DNA from: Bacteroidales bacterium
Lineage (GTDB): Bacteria > Bacteroidota > Bacteroidia > Bacteroidales > UBA932
Assembly: GCA_017437125.1 (NCBI GenBank)
Contig: JAFSBV010000019.1
Span: 1 to 64,000, forward strand
DNA length: 64,000 bases
Reading direction: 5' to 3'
Part shown: piece after piece, positions 56,297 to 64,000 of the stretch
Layout: each line of letters begins with the position of its first letter
How positions within the stretch are numbered: position 1 is the stretch's first letter
The notes under the pieces: generated by a model
The model's database searches: none
What the model was told of the DNA's origin: nothing
The model's input: the letters and a program-made list of their open reading frames with translations, nothing else
Made by a program: the position numbers and the translations under genes

Positions 56297-57367
56297 TCAT
56301 CTTAGTTCCTCAAGAACGAATCCCTCCGAACACCACGAGCGGAATGCCCCGTTGTCATCATATATGAGACATCCTTCAAGATCGCTGCGTGATTCAAGAA
56401 ACTTCTTTGCCTCATCCAGACCGACAACCATGCAGTATGTAGCATATGCATCAGCAAGAAGCGCATTTTCAGCAACGATGGTCGCACTCAGGAGAGAATG
56501 TTCTACAGGCATTCCTGTACGCGGATCAATCGTATGGGCATATTTGCGGCCGTCACGGACATAGAATTTTCTGTAATTGCCCGAAGTGACTATTCCGCAC
56601 GGCCTTTCAGGGGCCCTGAATATTCCTTGTATCTGTGCGCCAGGGTCATTGTTGCCATCGATCGGACGATCTATGCCCAATGACCATTTCTGTCCTGAAG
56701 GATTGAGACCGTCACAGAATATCTCGCCTATGTCAACCATCATATCCTTTACTCCGATCGAATACAGATACTCTGCCACCACGTCGCAGCTATATCCCTG
56801 AGCTATGGCATTGAAGTTAAGTTCAGGCTGCTTTCCTCCTCTTTCCAGAACAAGATCGGTTGGCATTACAGAACCGTCTGCTCCTATCAGGGGCCTTATG
56901 CTTTCATGGAGACGTCCCATTCCGGAAACCTCCATGACACGCCTGACATCTTCCGGAGAAGGCAGGCTGTCTGAAGTGAATCCGAATCCCCACAGATCGA
57001 AAAGAGGGGCAGAAGCCACGTCTAAGATTCCTCCGGTTTCTTCATATAAATCGTATGCATGCTCATAGATATCGAGAAACAGATTGTCCGGGACAATGGT
57101 CTCTCCGGCATTGAATCGGCTCAGAAGCGACTTCTTGTTGTATCCGGACAATGAATTGTCTATGTTTCCGAGTATCGCATCTATCGAATCCCTTATTTCT
57201 TCCGGTTCAGCTGAAAGCTTTCCGTCACGGCCGTTGAGATTGAGCTTCACGGCATAGGTTCCTCCCTGCGCGAATCCTGTTATGGTGATATATCTGTCTT
57301 TCTGAACACATGACGCGAGAACAGAAATAATGATGAATGCAAAAAAAGTTCTGACAATTCTTCTCAT
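56297..57367 (-). CDS. apbE: ApbE FAD:protein FMN transferase lipoprotein
   Basis: Attaches FMN covalently to exported flavoproteins such as the Rnf and Nqr subunits. A lipoprotein signal MRRIVRTFFAFIIISVLASC gives Cys20. Family motifs seen are GFAQGGTYAVKL near the start, SGYNKKSLLSRFN, LNFNAIAQGYSCDVVAEYL, and the C-terminal HTIDPRTGMPVEHSLLSATI. It has 356 residues. The ATG at 57367 was chosen because the longer frame would hide the lipoprotein signal and reach into the promoter region. No rnf or nqr genes are in the window. Confidence 0.93.
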   Translation of the reverse strand: MRRIVRTFFAFIIISVLASCVQKDRYITITGFAQGGTYAVKLNLNGRDGKLSAEPEEIRDSIDAILGNIDNSLSGYNKKSLLSRFNAGETIVPDNLFLDIYEHAYDLYEETGGILDVASAPLFDLWGFGFTSDSLPSPEDVRRVMEVSGMGRLHESIRPLIGADGSVMPTDLVLERGGKQPELNFNAIAQGYSCDVVAEYLYSIGVKDMMVDIGEIFCDGLNPSGQKWSLGIDRPIDGNNDPGAQIQGIFRAPERPCGIVTSGNYRKFYVRDGRKYAHTIDPRTGMPVEHSLLSATIVAENALLADAYATYCMVVGLDEAKKFLESRSDLEGCLIYDDNGAFRSWCSEGFVLEELR

Positions 57368-57394
57368 AAAACGATGTAAGGCAAAGTATTTGTA

Positions 57395-57402
57395 CAAAGG
57401 TA
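57395..57402 (-). promoter_or_regulatory. -7 promoter element of apbE
   Basis: The minus strand reads TACCTTTG, an exact TAnnTTTG match, 28 bases before the apbE start codon. On the plus strand GATATTTG at 57426-57433, one mismatch from the consensus, may drive the divergent FISUMP gene. Confidence 0.5.
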
Positions 57403-57468
57403 GCGGTTTTTCAAATTAAATTGTCGATATTTGCACGATTGTATTATAAAAATTGAACTGTTTTTAAG

Positions 57469-58527
57469 ATGAGTCTTCGAAAATTGAACACTCTATTCTG
57501 GGTCTCCATGGCCCTGCTGGCATCTGTTTCATGTAAGAAAGATGATGACGACGAAGTATTGCCATCCCTCAACGGAAACCTTTCATTCGAGGTAGCAGAA
57601 TTCGTCAACCCCGGATATCTGGCAGAAATGACTCCTACAGGAATCTATCATCCTGAAGGAAAGGAAATCGGATACCATTGGAAGGTCACTCCAGGTATGT
57701 CAAAGCCTGACACAACAAGGTATGAGTCAGGTCTGTCTCCTGACGGCAAACCGTCAGACGGATCTTTCTCTTACAGATTCAGGGACAGCCTTACCACATT
57801 TACGGTCAGCTGCTACGGATTCGCAAAAGGCTACACCAGCTCATATACATCAAGATACGTGACTGTCGTAAAGCCAGGACTGGACGGTTCCCTTACCGGC
57901 ACAGGCATAAATGCAGATGACAGGTACATAACCGTCGATGGCATAAGATATTACTACAAGAAGCACAACGGTCTGGACTGGATGCGAAACAATCTGGCCA
58001 CAGCATCATATGGTGCACCGTATGCCAATGCGGATGCTGCAGGCGAGATTCTCGGCAGATTCTACAGCTACGAGGAAGCGAAGAACGCATGTCCTGAAGG
58101 ATGGAGACTTCCTACAGACAAAGAATGGAGGGAACTTGCGGAGCAGCTGAACAGCGACAGCAAGGCAGAGGCTTATGCGACCATTCCCGGCATAGCTGCA
58201 GATTTCATGGCAGATGTAAGCTTCAACGGTGACAAGATGTGGGAATACTGGCCTCAGGTAGGCGAGATCACCAACAAGGGAAAGCTGGCCATGATACCGG
58301 CAGGATATTCCAATCTTGGAGAGCGCAGCGATAAAGGAACCTACCCTACTGCTTCCTTCTTCGGCGCATATGAATATGCAGCATTCTGGACTGCAGATGC
58401 AGTGAAGGATGAAAACGGCATGGCATACTACAGATACCTGATCTGTGACCAGCCGGACATGTACGCAGGAAAGGGAGACATCAACACATTCGGAGCATCG
58501 GTAAGATGCGTCAGAGAAGCGGAATAA
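57469..58527 (+). CDS. FISUMP-domain lipoprotein
   Basis: A 352-residue lipoprotein; the signal ends LLASVSC (Cys24) and is followed by an acidic stretch KKDDDDE that suggests surface display. Residues about 30-140 look like a beta-sandwich. Residues about 150-352 match the FISUMP domain common in Fibrobacter and Bacteroidota: MRNNLATASYG, ACPEGWRLPTDKEWREL, and GASVRCVRE at the end. The domain has a C-type-lectin-like character, but no function is established. Confidence 0.85.
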   Translation: MSLRKLNTLFWVSMALLASVSCKKDDDDEVLPSLNGNLSFEVAEFVNPGYLAEMTPTGIYHPEGKEIGYHWKVTPGMSKPDTTRYESGLSPDGKPSDGSFSYRFRDSLTTFTVSCYGFAKGYTSSYTSRYVTVVKPGLDGSLTGTGINADDRYITVDGIRYYYKKHNGLDWMRNNLATASYGAPYANADAAGEILGRFYSYEEAKNACPEGWRLPTDKEWRELAEQLNSDSKAEAYATIPGIAADFMADVSFNGDKMWEYWPQVGEITNKGKLAMIPAGYSNLGERSDKGTYPTASFFGAYEYAAFWTADAVKDENGMAYYRYLICDQPDMYAGKGDINTFGASVRCVREAE

Positions 58528-58560
58528 CTCGAATATAAACAACTTAACACCGTAATCGAA

Positions 58561-59151
58561 ATGAAAAAAGGTCTTATCACAATCTTAGTCATCGCCGCAA
58601 TAGCAGTCGGCGGATTCATCTGGGTCAAGAACGTTTACAATCAGATGGTAGTGTCTGATGAGAACGTGCAGGCCACATGGTCACAGGTCGAGAACGTATA
58701 TCAGCGCAGAGCTGACCTCATTCCAAATCTTGTAGCAACAGTCAAGGGATATGCAGAGCATGAATCTTCTACTCTTGAGAGTGTGATCGCAGCACGTGCA
58801 AAGGCTACACAGATAACAGTTGACCCTGCAAATCTCACAGAAGAGTCTCTCGCAAGATTCAACGAAGCACAGGGTGAACTTTCATCGGCACTCGGCAGGC
58901 TTCTACTCATTCAGGAAAACTATCCTGACCTCAAGGCCAACCAGCAGTTCATAGAGCTCCAGGCTCAGCTTGAAGGCACAGAGAACAGGATCACAACCGA
59001 AAGAATGAAGTATAACGAAGCGGCAAAAAACTTCAATACCGGTATCAGAAGATTCCCTGACAACATCGTAGCTTCTTTATTCGGATTTGAGAAGAAGGCA
59101 TATTTCGAGGCTCAGGCCGGTGCAGAGACAGCTCCAAAGGTAGAATTCTAA
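58561..59151 (+). CDS. lemA: LemA family protein
   Basis: A 196-residue membrane protein with one N-terminal membrane segment (about 5-22) and a long helical body. LemA signatures are YNQMVVSDENVQATWSQVEN, YQRRADLIPNLVATVKGYA and NRITTERMKYNEAAKNFNT. The role is unknown; the gene often precedes TPM-domain genes, as here. It is 34 bases after the FISUMP gene and 11 before the first TPM gene. Confidence 0.93.
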   Translation: MKKGLITILVIAAIAVGGFIWVKNVYNQMVVSDENVQATWSQVENVYQRRADLIPNLVATVKGYAEHESSTLESVIAARAKATQITVDPANLTEESLARFNEAQGELSSALGRLLLIQENYPDLKANQQFIELQAQLEGTENRITTERMKYNEAAKNFNTGIRRFPDNIVASLFGFEKKAYFEAQAGAETAPKVEF

Positions 59152-59161
59152 GCCCACACAT

Positions 59162-59605
59162 ATGAGACCGGAAGATTTCCTGACCGCGGACCAGCAAAAT
59201 ACTGTTGTGGACGCGGTCAGAATTGCAGAAAAAGGAACCTCAGGTGAAATCCGTATCCACATTGACGGAGACTGCACCGGAGATCCGATGAAGCGTGCTG
59301 AAGAAGTGTTCAGGAAGCTCAGAATGGATGAGACAAAACTCAGAAACGGAGTCCTGATCTATGTGGCATGTAATTCCAAGGTATTCGCAATCATCGGCGA
59401 CAAGGGAATAAACGAAGCTGTCCCGGCACATTTCTGGGAAGACGTCATCGGAGAGATGGGAACGGAATTCCGCAAGGGAAGGTTCACAGATGGACTTTCC
59501 AAAGCCGTTCTGATGGCAGGAGAAAAGCTCCGATTATATTTTCCTTATCAGACAGACGATGTAAACGAACAGCCGGACGAAATATCATTCGGCGGCAAGA
59601 ACTGA
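59162..59605 (+). CDS. TPM-domain protein without signal peptide
   Basis: A 147-residue protein made of a TPM domain alone: SGEIRIHIDGDC, a long helix, then GVLIYVACNSKVFAIIGDKGIN. TPM domains occur in proteins of photosystem repair and of unknown envelope function. It has no signal peptide or membrane segment, unlike the next gene, so it probably acts on the cytoplasmic side. It forms a lemA-TPM-TPM cluster. Confidence 0.85.
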   Translation: MRPEDFLTADQQNTVVDAVRIAEKGTSGEIRIHIDGDCTGDPMKRAEEVFRKLRMDETKLRNGVLIYVACNSKVFAIIGDKGINEAVPAHFWEDVIGEMGTEFRKGRFTDGLSKAVLMAGEKLRLYFPYQTDDVNEQPDEISFGGKN

Positions 59606-59615
59606 TACCCATCAG

Positions 59616-60428
59616 ATGAGACAATATATCAGAAGACATATATTTTCAGCATTGTCGGTAGTATTCATGCTTACGGCAATGACTGCTGCAGCCATCCCTC
59701 AAAGGCCGGAACCTGCAAGGCTTGTAAATGACCTCGCCGGGTTATTTACCCATGGTCAGACTGCCGGTCTTGAAAACATGCTGGTTGCATTCGATGATTC
59801 CACATCGAACCAGATCGCCGTAGTGACAGTTTCAGATCTGGAGGGATACGAGCCTTCGGAATATGCAACCAGAATCGGCCTGGAATGGGGTGTCGGCTCA
59901 TCAAAGTTCGACAACGGCATCGTCATTCTTGTCAAGCCAAAGACTGCGGAGTCCGGAGGAAAGGTATTCATTGCCGTCGGATATGGCCTGGAAGGAGCCG
60001 TTCCTGACGCATATGCTAAGAGGATAATCAACAATGAGATGATTCCGCATTTCATGGAAAATGATTATTTTGGAGGTGTAGAATCTGCCTGCCTGACATT
60101 GATGAAGCTGGCCAGCGGAGAGATTTCCGAGCTACGTGAGTATGACGAAGAGGAAGACGATCTTGCCATAGTCGCATTCGTGATCACTTTCATCATATTC
60201 CTGATCATCATAGCCATCATTTCATCCAAGAACGGCAAAGGAGGAAACGGAGGGAACGGCGGCAGAAGGGTTTACACAGGCCCTGTAATCACCATCGGCA
60301 ACGACTTCGGAACATGGGGATCTTCACGAGGGGGATTCGGAGGAGGTTTCGGCGGAGGATTCGGAGGAGGATTCGGAGGCTTCGGAGGCGGATCCTTCGG
60401 TGGAGGCGGTGCCGGCGGAAGCTGGTAA
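59616..60428 (+). CDS. Membrane TPM-domain protein (YgcG-like) with glycine-rich tail
   Basis: A 270-residue protein. It has a signal peptide (about 8-27), a TPM domain (about 35-170, VNDLAGLFTHGQ, QIAVVTVSDLEGYEP and NGIVILVKPK), an acidic linker, a membrane segment (about 188-206), and a C-terminal tail rich in Gly, Phe and Ser (about 230-270). This layout matches YgcG-type proteins that accompany LemA. The repetitive tail is low-complexity and typical for the family. The gene ends 1 base before the convergent LolA-like gene. Confidence 0.88.
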   Translation: MRQYIRRHIFSALSVVFMLTAMTAAAIPQRPEPARLVNDLAGLFTHGQTAGLENMLVAFDDSTSNQIAVVTVSDLEGYEPSEYATRIGLEWGVGSSKFDNGIVILVKPKTAESGGKVFIAVGYGLEGAVPDAYAKRIINNEMIPHFMENDYFGGVESACLTLMKLASGEISELREYDEEEDDLAIVAFVITFIIFLIIIAIISSKNGKGGNGGNGGRRVYTGPVITIGNDFGTWGSSRGGFGGGFGGGFGGGFGGFGGGSFGGGGAGGSW

Positions 60429-60429
60429 T

Positions 60430-61080
60430 CTATCGCAGATCTGTTACCATCCAGGATGAGTCAAATGATTGAGTCGGACGGAAAGAAGAAATTTCTTTTC
60501 TGTCCGATTTCTTTATTGAATTGACCTTCACCCTGATTATATCCGCATGTCCGTCGGACATCACAAAAGTACCGTAATAAAGAGTTCCGTCCTTCTTCAA
60601 CTGTATAGTACACTCTTCAATACCGCATGACACTTTTGGTATAAGATTGTATTCAATGTCCTTTACTCCAGGTTCGCGGACCTGCCCCCCTTCCCTGACA
60701 TTGCTGACATCAAAATTCTCCTTAAGTCCAGTAAACAGCAAAGCCGGATTCTGCATATATGCATCAACCCCTTCGCTGACCGGTTCGATATATACCTCTT
60801 TTGCCGAAGGATCGACAAGCCAGACATCCTTTCCGTCACAATAGACTTCAATGCCGTTGCCTGAAAGATGATATGCATTTCCCTGGAATTCAACCTTTCC
60901 TTCTCCGGTTATATCAGTTGACGCCATCTTCAGGACATATGAAATGTCAAGAGTGACGAGATTCCTCGAGAAGTCCTCGTACAATCTATCCAGCAGGGAT
61001 GTATCTTGTGAATGCACCATCCCCGACACAAATATCAGGAATGATGCAAGGATAATGTTCGCTTTAATGTTCATTAACAT
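60430..61080 (-). CDS. LolA-like outer-membrane lipoprotein carrier
   Basis: A periplasmic protein of about 216 residues with a signal peptide ending VHSQ. The tracts LVTLDISYVLKMAS, GKVEFQGNAYHL and KDVWLVDPSAKEVYIEPV are typical of LolA-like proteins that shuttle lipoproteins to the outer membrane. Its start codon shares a base with the ftsK stop codon (TGATG), so translation is coupled. A second ATG at 61072-61074 gives a tidier signal peptide and is an alternative. A LolA-like gene after ftsK is common in Bacteroidota. Confidence 0.87.
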   Translation of the reverse strand: MLMNIKANIILASFLIFVSGMVHSQDTSLLDRLYEDFSRNLVTLDISYVLKMASTDITGEGKVEFQGNAYHLSGNGIEVYCDGKDVWLVDPSAKEVYIEPVSEGVDAYMQNPALLFTGLKENFDVSNVREGGQVREPGVKDIEYNLIPKVSCGIEECTIQLKKDGTLYYGTFVMSDGHADIIRVKVNSIKKSDRKEISSFRPTQSFDSSWMVTDLR

Positions 61081-63587
61081 CAACGTATAAAATGTGACAG
61101 AATCTCATCGAGTTCCTCGAAATTCGCTACAAGAACCTGACGTGGCTTCGAGCCCTCCTGAGGTCCGACGATTCCGGCTCCCTCAAGCTGATCCATCACT
61201 CTTCCTGCTCTGGCATATCCCATGCCAAGACGTCTCTGAAGATCTGATGTAGAGCCCTTCTGCGATGTGACGACCATTCTTGCAGCATCCTCAAACAGCG
61301 GATCTATGTTCTGCATATCTATGCTGCCGCCACTGGTCTCGCCGTCCTGTGACTCAGGAACAGGCAGGTAATAAGGTGTATTGTAACACTTCTTGTATCC
61401 CGTCTGAGAACCGATGAAATCAGTTATCCTGTTGATTTCTGCCATGCTTACGAGAGCACACTGAACACGTTCCATCTCGACTCCGGCATAATAAAGCATA
61501 TCTCCCCTTCCGATAAGGTTCTCAGCTCCGTTAGTATCAAGGATGGTTGCAGAGTCAACGCGGGAAACCACTCTGAACGCTATTCTCGTAGGGAAGTTGG
61601 TCTTGATGAGACCGGTTATGACATTTACCGAAGGACGCTGGGTAGCAATGATCACGTGGATACCTGCCGCCCTACCCTTCTGAGCGAGACGGACAATGGC
61701 TGATTCGATATTCTTCGCAGACTTTCTTGCATCCGGTCCTGCACCGCCCGCCATTGTAAGGTCGGCATATTCATCGATCACCACAACGAGATAAGGCAGA
61801 TACTTATGACCTTCTGTAGGAAGAAGATAGCGATCCTTGTACTTCTCGTTGTAAAGCTTGAGATTGTTCACACCTGCCAGAGCGAGAAGCTTGTAACGCT
61901 CATCCATCTCTATACAAAGAGAATTGAGTACAAGTTCAGCCTGTCGCGCGTCCTTCACGATTGCATGTTCACGCTCGTCATCCTCACTTGCTGCCATAGG
62001 CATGACGGCAAGATAATGCTTCAGAAGAGCATTGTATGCCGTAAACTCAACCATCTTCGGGTCAATGAATACGAACTTGAGCTCAGATGGATGCTTGGCA
62101 TAAAGCAATGATGAAATGATGACATTAAGACCCACAGACTTACCCTGCTGTGTAGCACCGGCAACAAGGAGATGCGGAGCCGAAGCAAGATCGAAGGTCT
62201 TCACCTTCCTGGTGATGGTATATCCTATAGCGATAGGAAGTTCATATTTCGTATTTCTGAACGAATCATCGTCAAGGGCCTTCTTCAACGGCACGATGGA
62301 CGGTTCTCTGTTGGCAACCTCTATACCGACGCAATCAGGGAGCACGACCACACGTACTCCTTTGGCTCCCAGGGACATACCTATCTCCCTATGGAGATTC
62401 TCGATGGCAGCCACCTTGATTCCCGGAGCAGGTACGACCTTATACAATGTCACAGTAGGTCCGACGACAGCCTTTACCTGCATGACCTCGATCTTGTAGT
62501 TGAGAAGGGTCGAGCGGATCTTGTTGTTATTGATTTCAAGCTCCTCATTTGAAACGACATGCTGGGCATCAGCATAATCATCAAGAAGGTCAATGGATGG
62601 GAACTCGTACTTTTCAAGTTCAGCCCTGTTATCAATACGCTCCAGTTCCTCAGTAACACTTGCTGAAGGGTCATAGTTACGGATGATCTCGATGCCCTTA
62701 TCTGCTGCATCCTGCTCTTCCTGTGGAACAGGAACAGGCTCAGGATCACCGTTCAAAGGGTCCACTTCAATTCCGACATCAGGCAATTCCTCGATTTCAG
62801 GTTCCTCTATGACTGCCGGGATCTCCGGAAGCTCCAGCTCCTCATCTCCGGTCTCTACCTCAATATCTGAAGACTCCGGATCAGCAGAATCAGATATGGA
62901 AGGTTCTGCTTCAGAAGAGTCCTGAACAGGAGGGACGTCCGTATTCTTTCCCTGATCCATGCCTGCTACCGCAAGCCAATGAGCAAATCGTCCGTTTGCA
63001 AGAAGAAGCCAGGCGACAGCAAGCACAGCTATGATCAACGGCGTAACGATTGCTCCGAACAGATTGTTCATCCAGGCAATCACGGCATGACCGGCATCTC
63101 CTCCGAGACCGCCTCCGAAGAAGGTGTCTTCAGTAAAGATCATTGAGACATATGCCAGGACAAGGGAAGCCAGAAATGCACCGCTGACAGTCACGAACGT
63201 AGTCCTCAGAAGGCCGATGCTGCGATTCCAGAAGAAGAGTCTGTATGCTACAGCTCCCATGAGGAATATGAATGCAAAGCTGCCCAGGCCAAGGAAACGA
63301 CAGACAAGGAATTCCGCCCATCTGTAACCGAATTTGCCTCCGGCATTCTCCACATCCACACCCTTGTCCATCATGTCAGGCTGATCCATAAGGCTCTGGT
63401 CTGCCTCCCATGTAAAAAGGTAAGACAATGTCGCTACCAGGGTAAATACCGTGAATACCGCCACGATCAATCCCAATCCCTTGAGGATGACCGACTTGGT
63501 GTCCGGATTCATATCAGAAAAGAAGGAGAAGCGGTTACGCTTCTCTTTCCTTTTGTCATTGCTTTTGTTCTTCTTTGCTGCAGCCAT
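61080..63587 (-). CDS. ftsK: DNA translocase FtsK/SpoIIIE
   Basis: Pumps chromosomal DNA through the division septum and directs dimer resolution. The 835 residues comprise four or five N-terminal membrane segments (about 30-205), an acidic Glu/Asp/Pro linker (about 215-330), and the motor: beta domain, Walker A GATQQGKS (about 474-481), Walker B VVVIDEYADL, and GRGDMLYY. The C-terminal winged-helix gamma domain (about 765-830, QRRLGMGYARAGRVMDQLE) would read orienting DNA sequences. The Walker A loop has Gln where Gly is commoner, but fits GxxxxGKS. It starts 3 bases before the end of the DUF4290 gene region. Confidence 0.96.
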   Translation of the reverse strand: MAAAKKNKSNDKRKEKRNRFSFFSDMNPDTKSVILKGLGLIVAVFTVFTLVATLSYLFTWEADQSLMDQPDMMDKGVDVENAGGKFGYRWAEFLVCRFLGLGSFAFIFLMGAVAYRLFFWNRSIGLLRTTFVTVSGAFLASLVLAYVSMIFTEDTFFGGGLGGDAGHAVIAWMNNLFGAIVTPLIIAVLAVAWLLLANGRFAHWLAVAGMDQGKNTDVPPVQDSSEAEPSISDSADPESSDIEVETGDEELELPEIPAVIEEPEIEELPDVGIEVDPLNGDPEPVPVPQEEQDAADKGIEIIRNYDPSASVTEELERIDNRAELEKYEFPSIDLLDDYADAQHVVSNEELEINNNKIRSTLLNYKIEVMQVKAVVGPTVTLYKVVPAPGIKVAAIENLHREIGMSLGAKGVRVVVLPDCVGIEVANREPSIVPLKKALDDDSFRNTKYELPIAIGYTITRKVKTFDLASAPHLLVAGATQQGKSVGLNVIISSLLYAKHPSELKFVFIDPKMVEFTAYNALLKHYLAVMPMAASEDDEREHAIVKDARQAELVLNSLCIEMDERYKLLALAGVNNLKLYNEKYKDRYLLPTEGHKYLPYLVVVIDEYADLTMAGGAGPDARKSAKNIESAIVRLAQKGRAAGIHVIIATQRPSVNVITGLIKTNFPTRIAFRVVSRVDSATILDTNGAENLIGRGDMLYYAGVEMERVQCALVSMAEINRITDFIGSQTGYKKCYNTPYYLPVPESQDGETSGGSIDMQNIDPLFEDAARMVVTSQKGSTSDLQRRLGMGYARAGRVMDQLEGAGIVGPQEGSKPRQVLVANFEELDEILSHFIR

Positions 63588-63590
63588 ATG

Positions 63591-64000
63591 CTATTTATGC
63601 GGTTTACGCATTCTCATGTTATTGTTCTTGAATCTGTTGTTCTGCATCTTTCCCTTTCCGGGATTCTGTCCGGGTCTGCTGAATGTAGTCCCTGAATCTA
63701 TGCGGGAAAGCTGAAGTCCTTCCGGAACCTTTATCCTGTAATCAGAAAGCTTCTCGATATCCTGGAATATAGTTTCATCCGCTACCGTATCCTTGTTCCA
63801 GATCAGATACTGCTGCCTCATATATACGGCAAGCTGACGAATCATGGCGGTCTTCACCTCACCGTCCTCCTTTTCGGCGATCAGATCGATTATGCTCTCG
63901 ATATTCCTTCCGTAATGAGTTGCCTTGATCGGTTTGTTGGACATAGGAACCGGCTCCGGCTTCTGATTCAGGCTTTCTGGCGCCGGCATCGGATATGGTG
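63591..64000 (-). CDS. DUF4290 family protein, cut by the window edge
   Basis: The C-terminal 135 or so residues of a DUF4290 protein, a Bacteroidota family of unknown function. The frame is open to the window end, and the in-frame PYP before the first visible Met fits the interior of the family, so the true start lies outside. Matching tracts are HYGRNIESIIDLIAEKEDGE and YLIWNKDTVADETIFQDIEK. The tail is basic and Asn/Gly/Met-rich (QNNRFKNNNMRMRKPHK), which may bind nucleic acid. It is directly upstream of ftsK. Confidence 0.83.
   Translation of the reverse strand, partial: PYPMPAPESLNQKPEPVPMSNKPIKATHYGRNIESIIDLIAEKEDGEVKTAMIRQLAVYMRQQYLIWNKDTVADETIFQDIEKLSDYRIKVPEGLQLSRIDSGTTFSRPGQNPGKGKMQNNRFKNNNMRMRKPHK

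Noticed and set aside
60310-60425. Repetitive GGA/TTC-rich DNA at the end of the second TPM gene
   Set aside because: It encodes the Gly-Phe-rich tail that is normal for YgcG-type proteins and is not a CRISPR array or independent repeat element.
1-64000. tRNA, rRNA, CRISPR arrays, defence systems, prophage or transposons
   Set aside because: I looked through all intergenic stretches, which are short, and at the encoded products, and found none that I could support.

Overview
The window looks like a chromosomal segment of a gut- or rumen-type member of the Bacteroidales. The evidence is the SusC/SusD pair, a hybrid two-component sensor with periplasmic propeller repeats, Bacteroidota-restricted families (DUF3822, DUF4290, FISUMP lipoprotein), many lipoprotein signals, and repeated -7 elements of the Bacteroidota type TAnnTTTG in place of sigma70 promoters. 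I cannot place it in a genus from sequence alone. Gene density is very high: no gap between genes exceeds about 175 bases. I saw no rRNA, tRNA, CRISPR array, transposase or phage gene.

Region by region. 1-2744 (minus): start of a gene leaving the window, an IscU-like iron-sulfur scaffold homologue, and a secreted GH2 glycosidase. 2811-12762 (plus): uvrB, a secreted S9 dipeptidyl-peptidase-like enzyme, a GH51 alpha-L-arabinofuranosidase, a RelA/SpoT protein with a degenerate hydrolase site, a C_GCAxxG_C_C protein and inorganic pyrophosphatase, closed by a terminator. 12831-16864: a small orphan gene, fructose-bisphosphate aldolase (minus), then gmk, nadD and a glycerol-1-phosphate dehydrogenase homologue (plus). 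16857-23052 (minus): one probable operon of an unknown membrane-anchored protein, DUF3822, rsmD, DUF4861, a SulP transporter and a HerA-like ATPase. 23085-29085 (plus): nrnA-like DHH phosphoesterase, two FKBP lipoproteins, a MATE transporter, a cytidylate-kinase-like protein and a beta-lactamase-fold serine hydrolase, closed by a strong bidirectional terminator.

29155-51664 (minus) is the main accessory feature: a pectin (homogalacturonan/rhamnogalacturonan) utilization locus. Read in transcription order it encodes a GH28 polygalacturonase, a CE12-CE8 acetylesterase/pectin methylesterase fusion, the hybrid two-component regulator, a GH105-PL1 fusion, a second PL1 pectate lyase, SusC, SusD and a very large lipoprotein built from four beta-helix modules. 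The esterases would strip acetyl and methyl groups, the lyases and GH28 would cut the galacturonan backbone, GH105 would remove the unsaturated ends left by the lyases, and SusC/SusD would import oligosaccharides. The regulator sits inside the operon it presumably activates.

51752-55063 (minus) is ackA-ptb-buk, a route for making acetate and butyrate (or another short acid) with ATP gain, with a probable terminator between ackA and ptb. 55129-64000 holds a short ComEC-like membrane protein, ApbE, a FISUMP lipoprotein, lemA with two TPM-domain genes, a LolA-like protein, ftsK and a truncated DUF4290 gene.

The least ordinary signals are a terminator-like inverted repeat with a promoter element in its loop just before the pectin locus (51670-51712), two enzyme fusions within the locus, the recently duplicated modules of the giant lipoprotein, two compact divergent promoter arrangements (14316-14335 and 55129-55165), and the RelA/SpoT protein that has lost its hydrolase motif. 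I did not find a clear case of a wholly new system.
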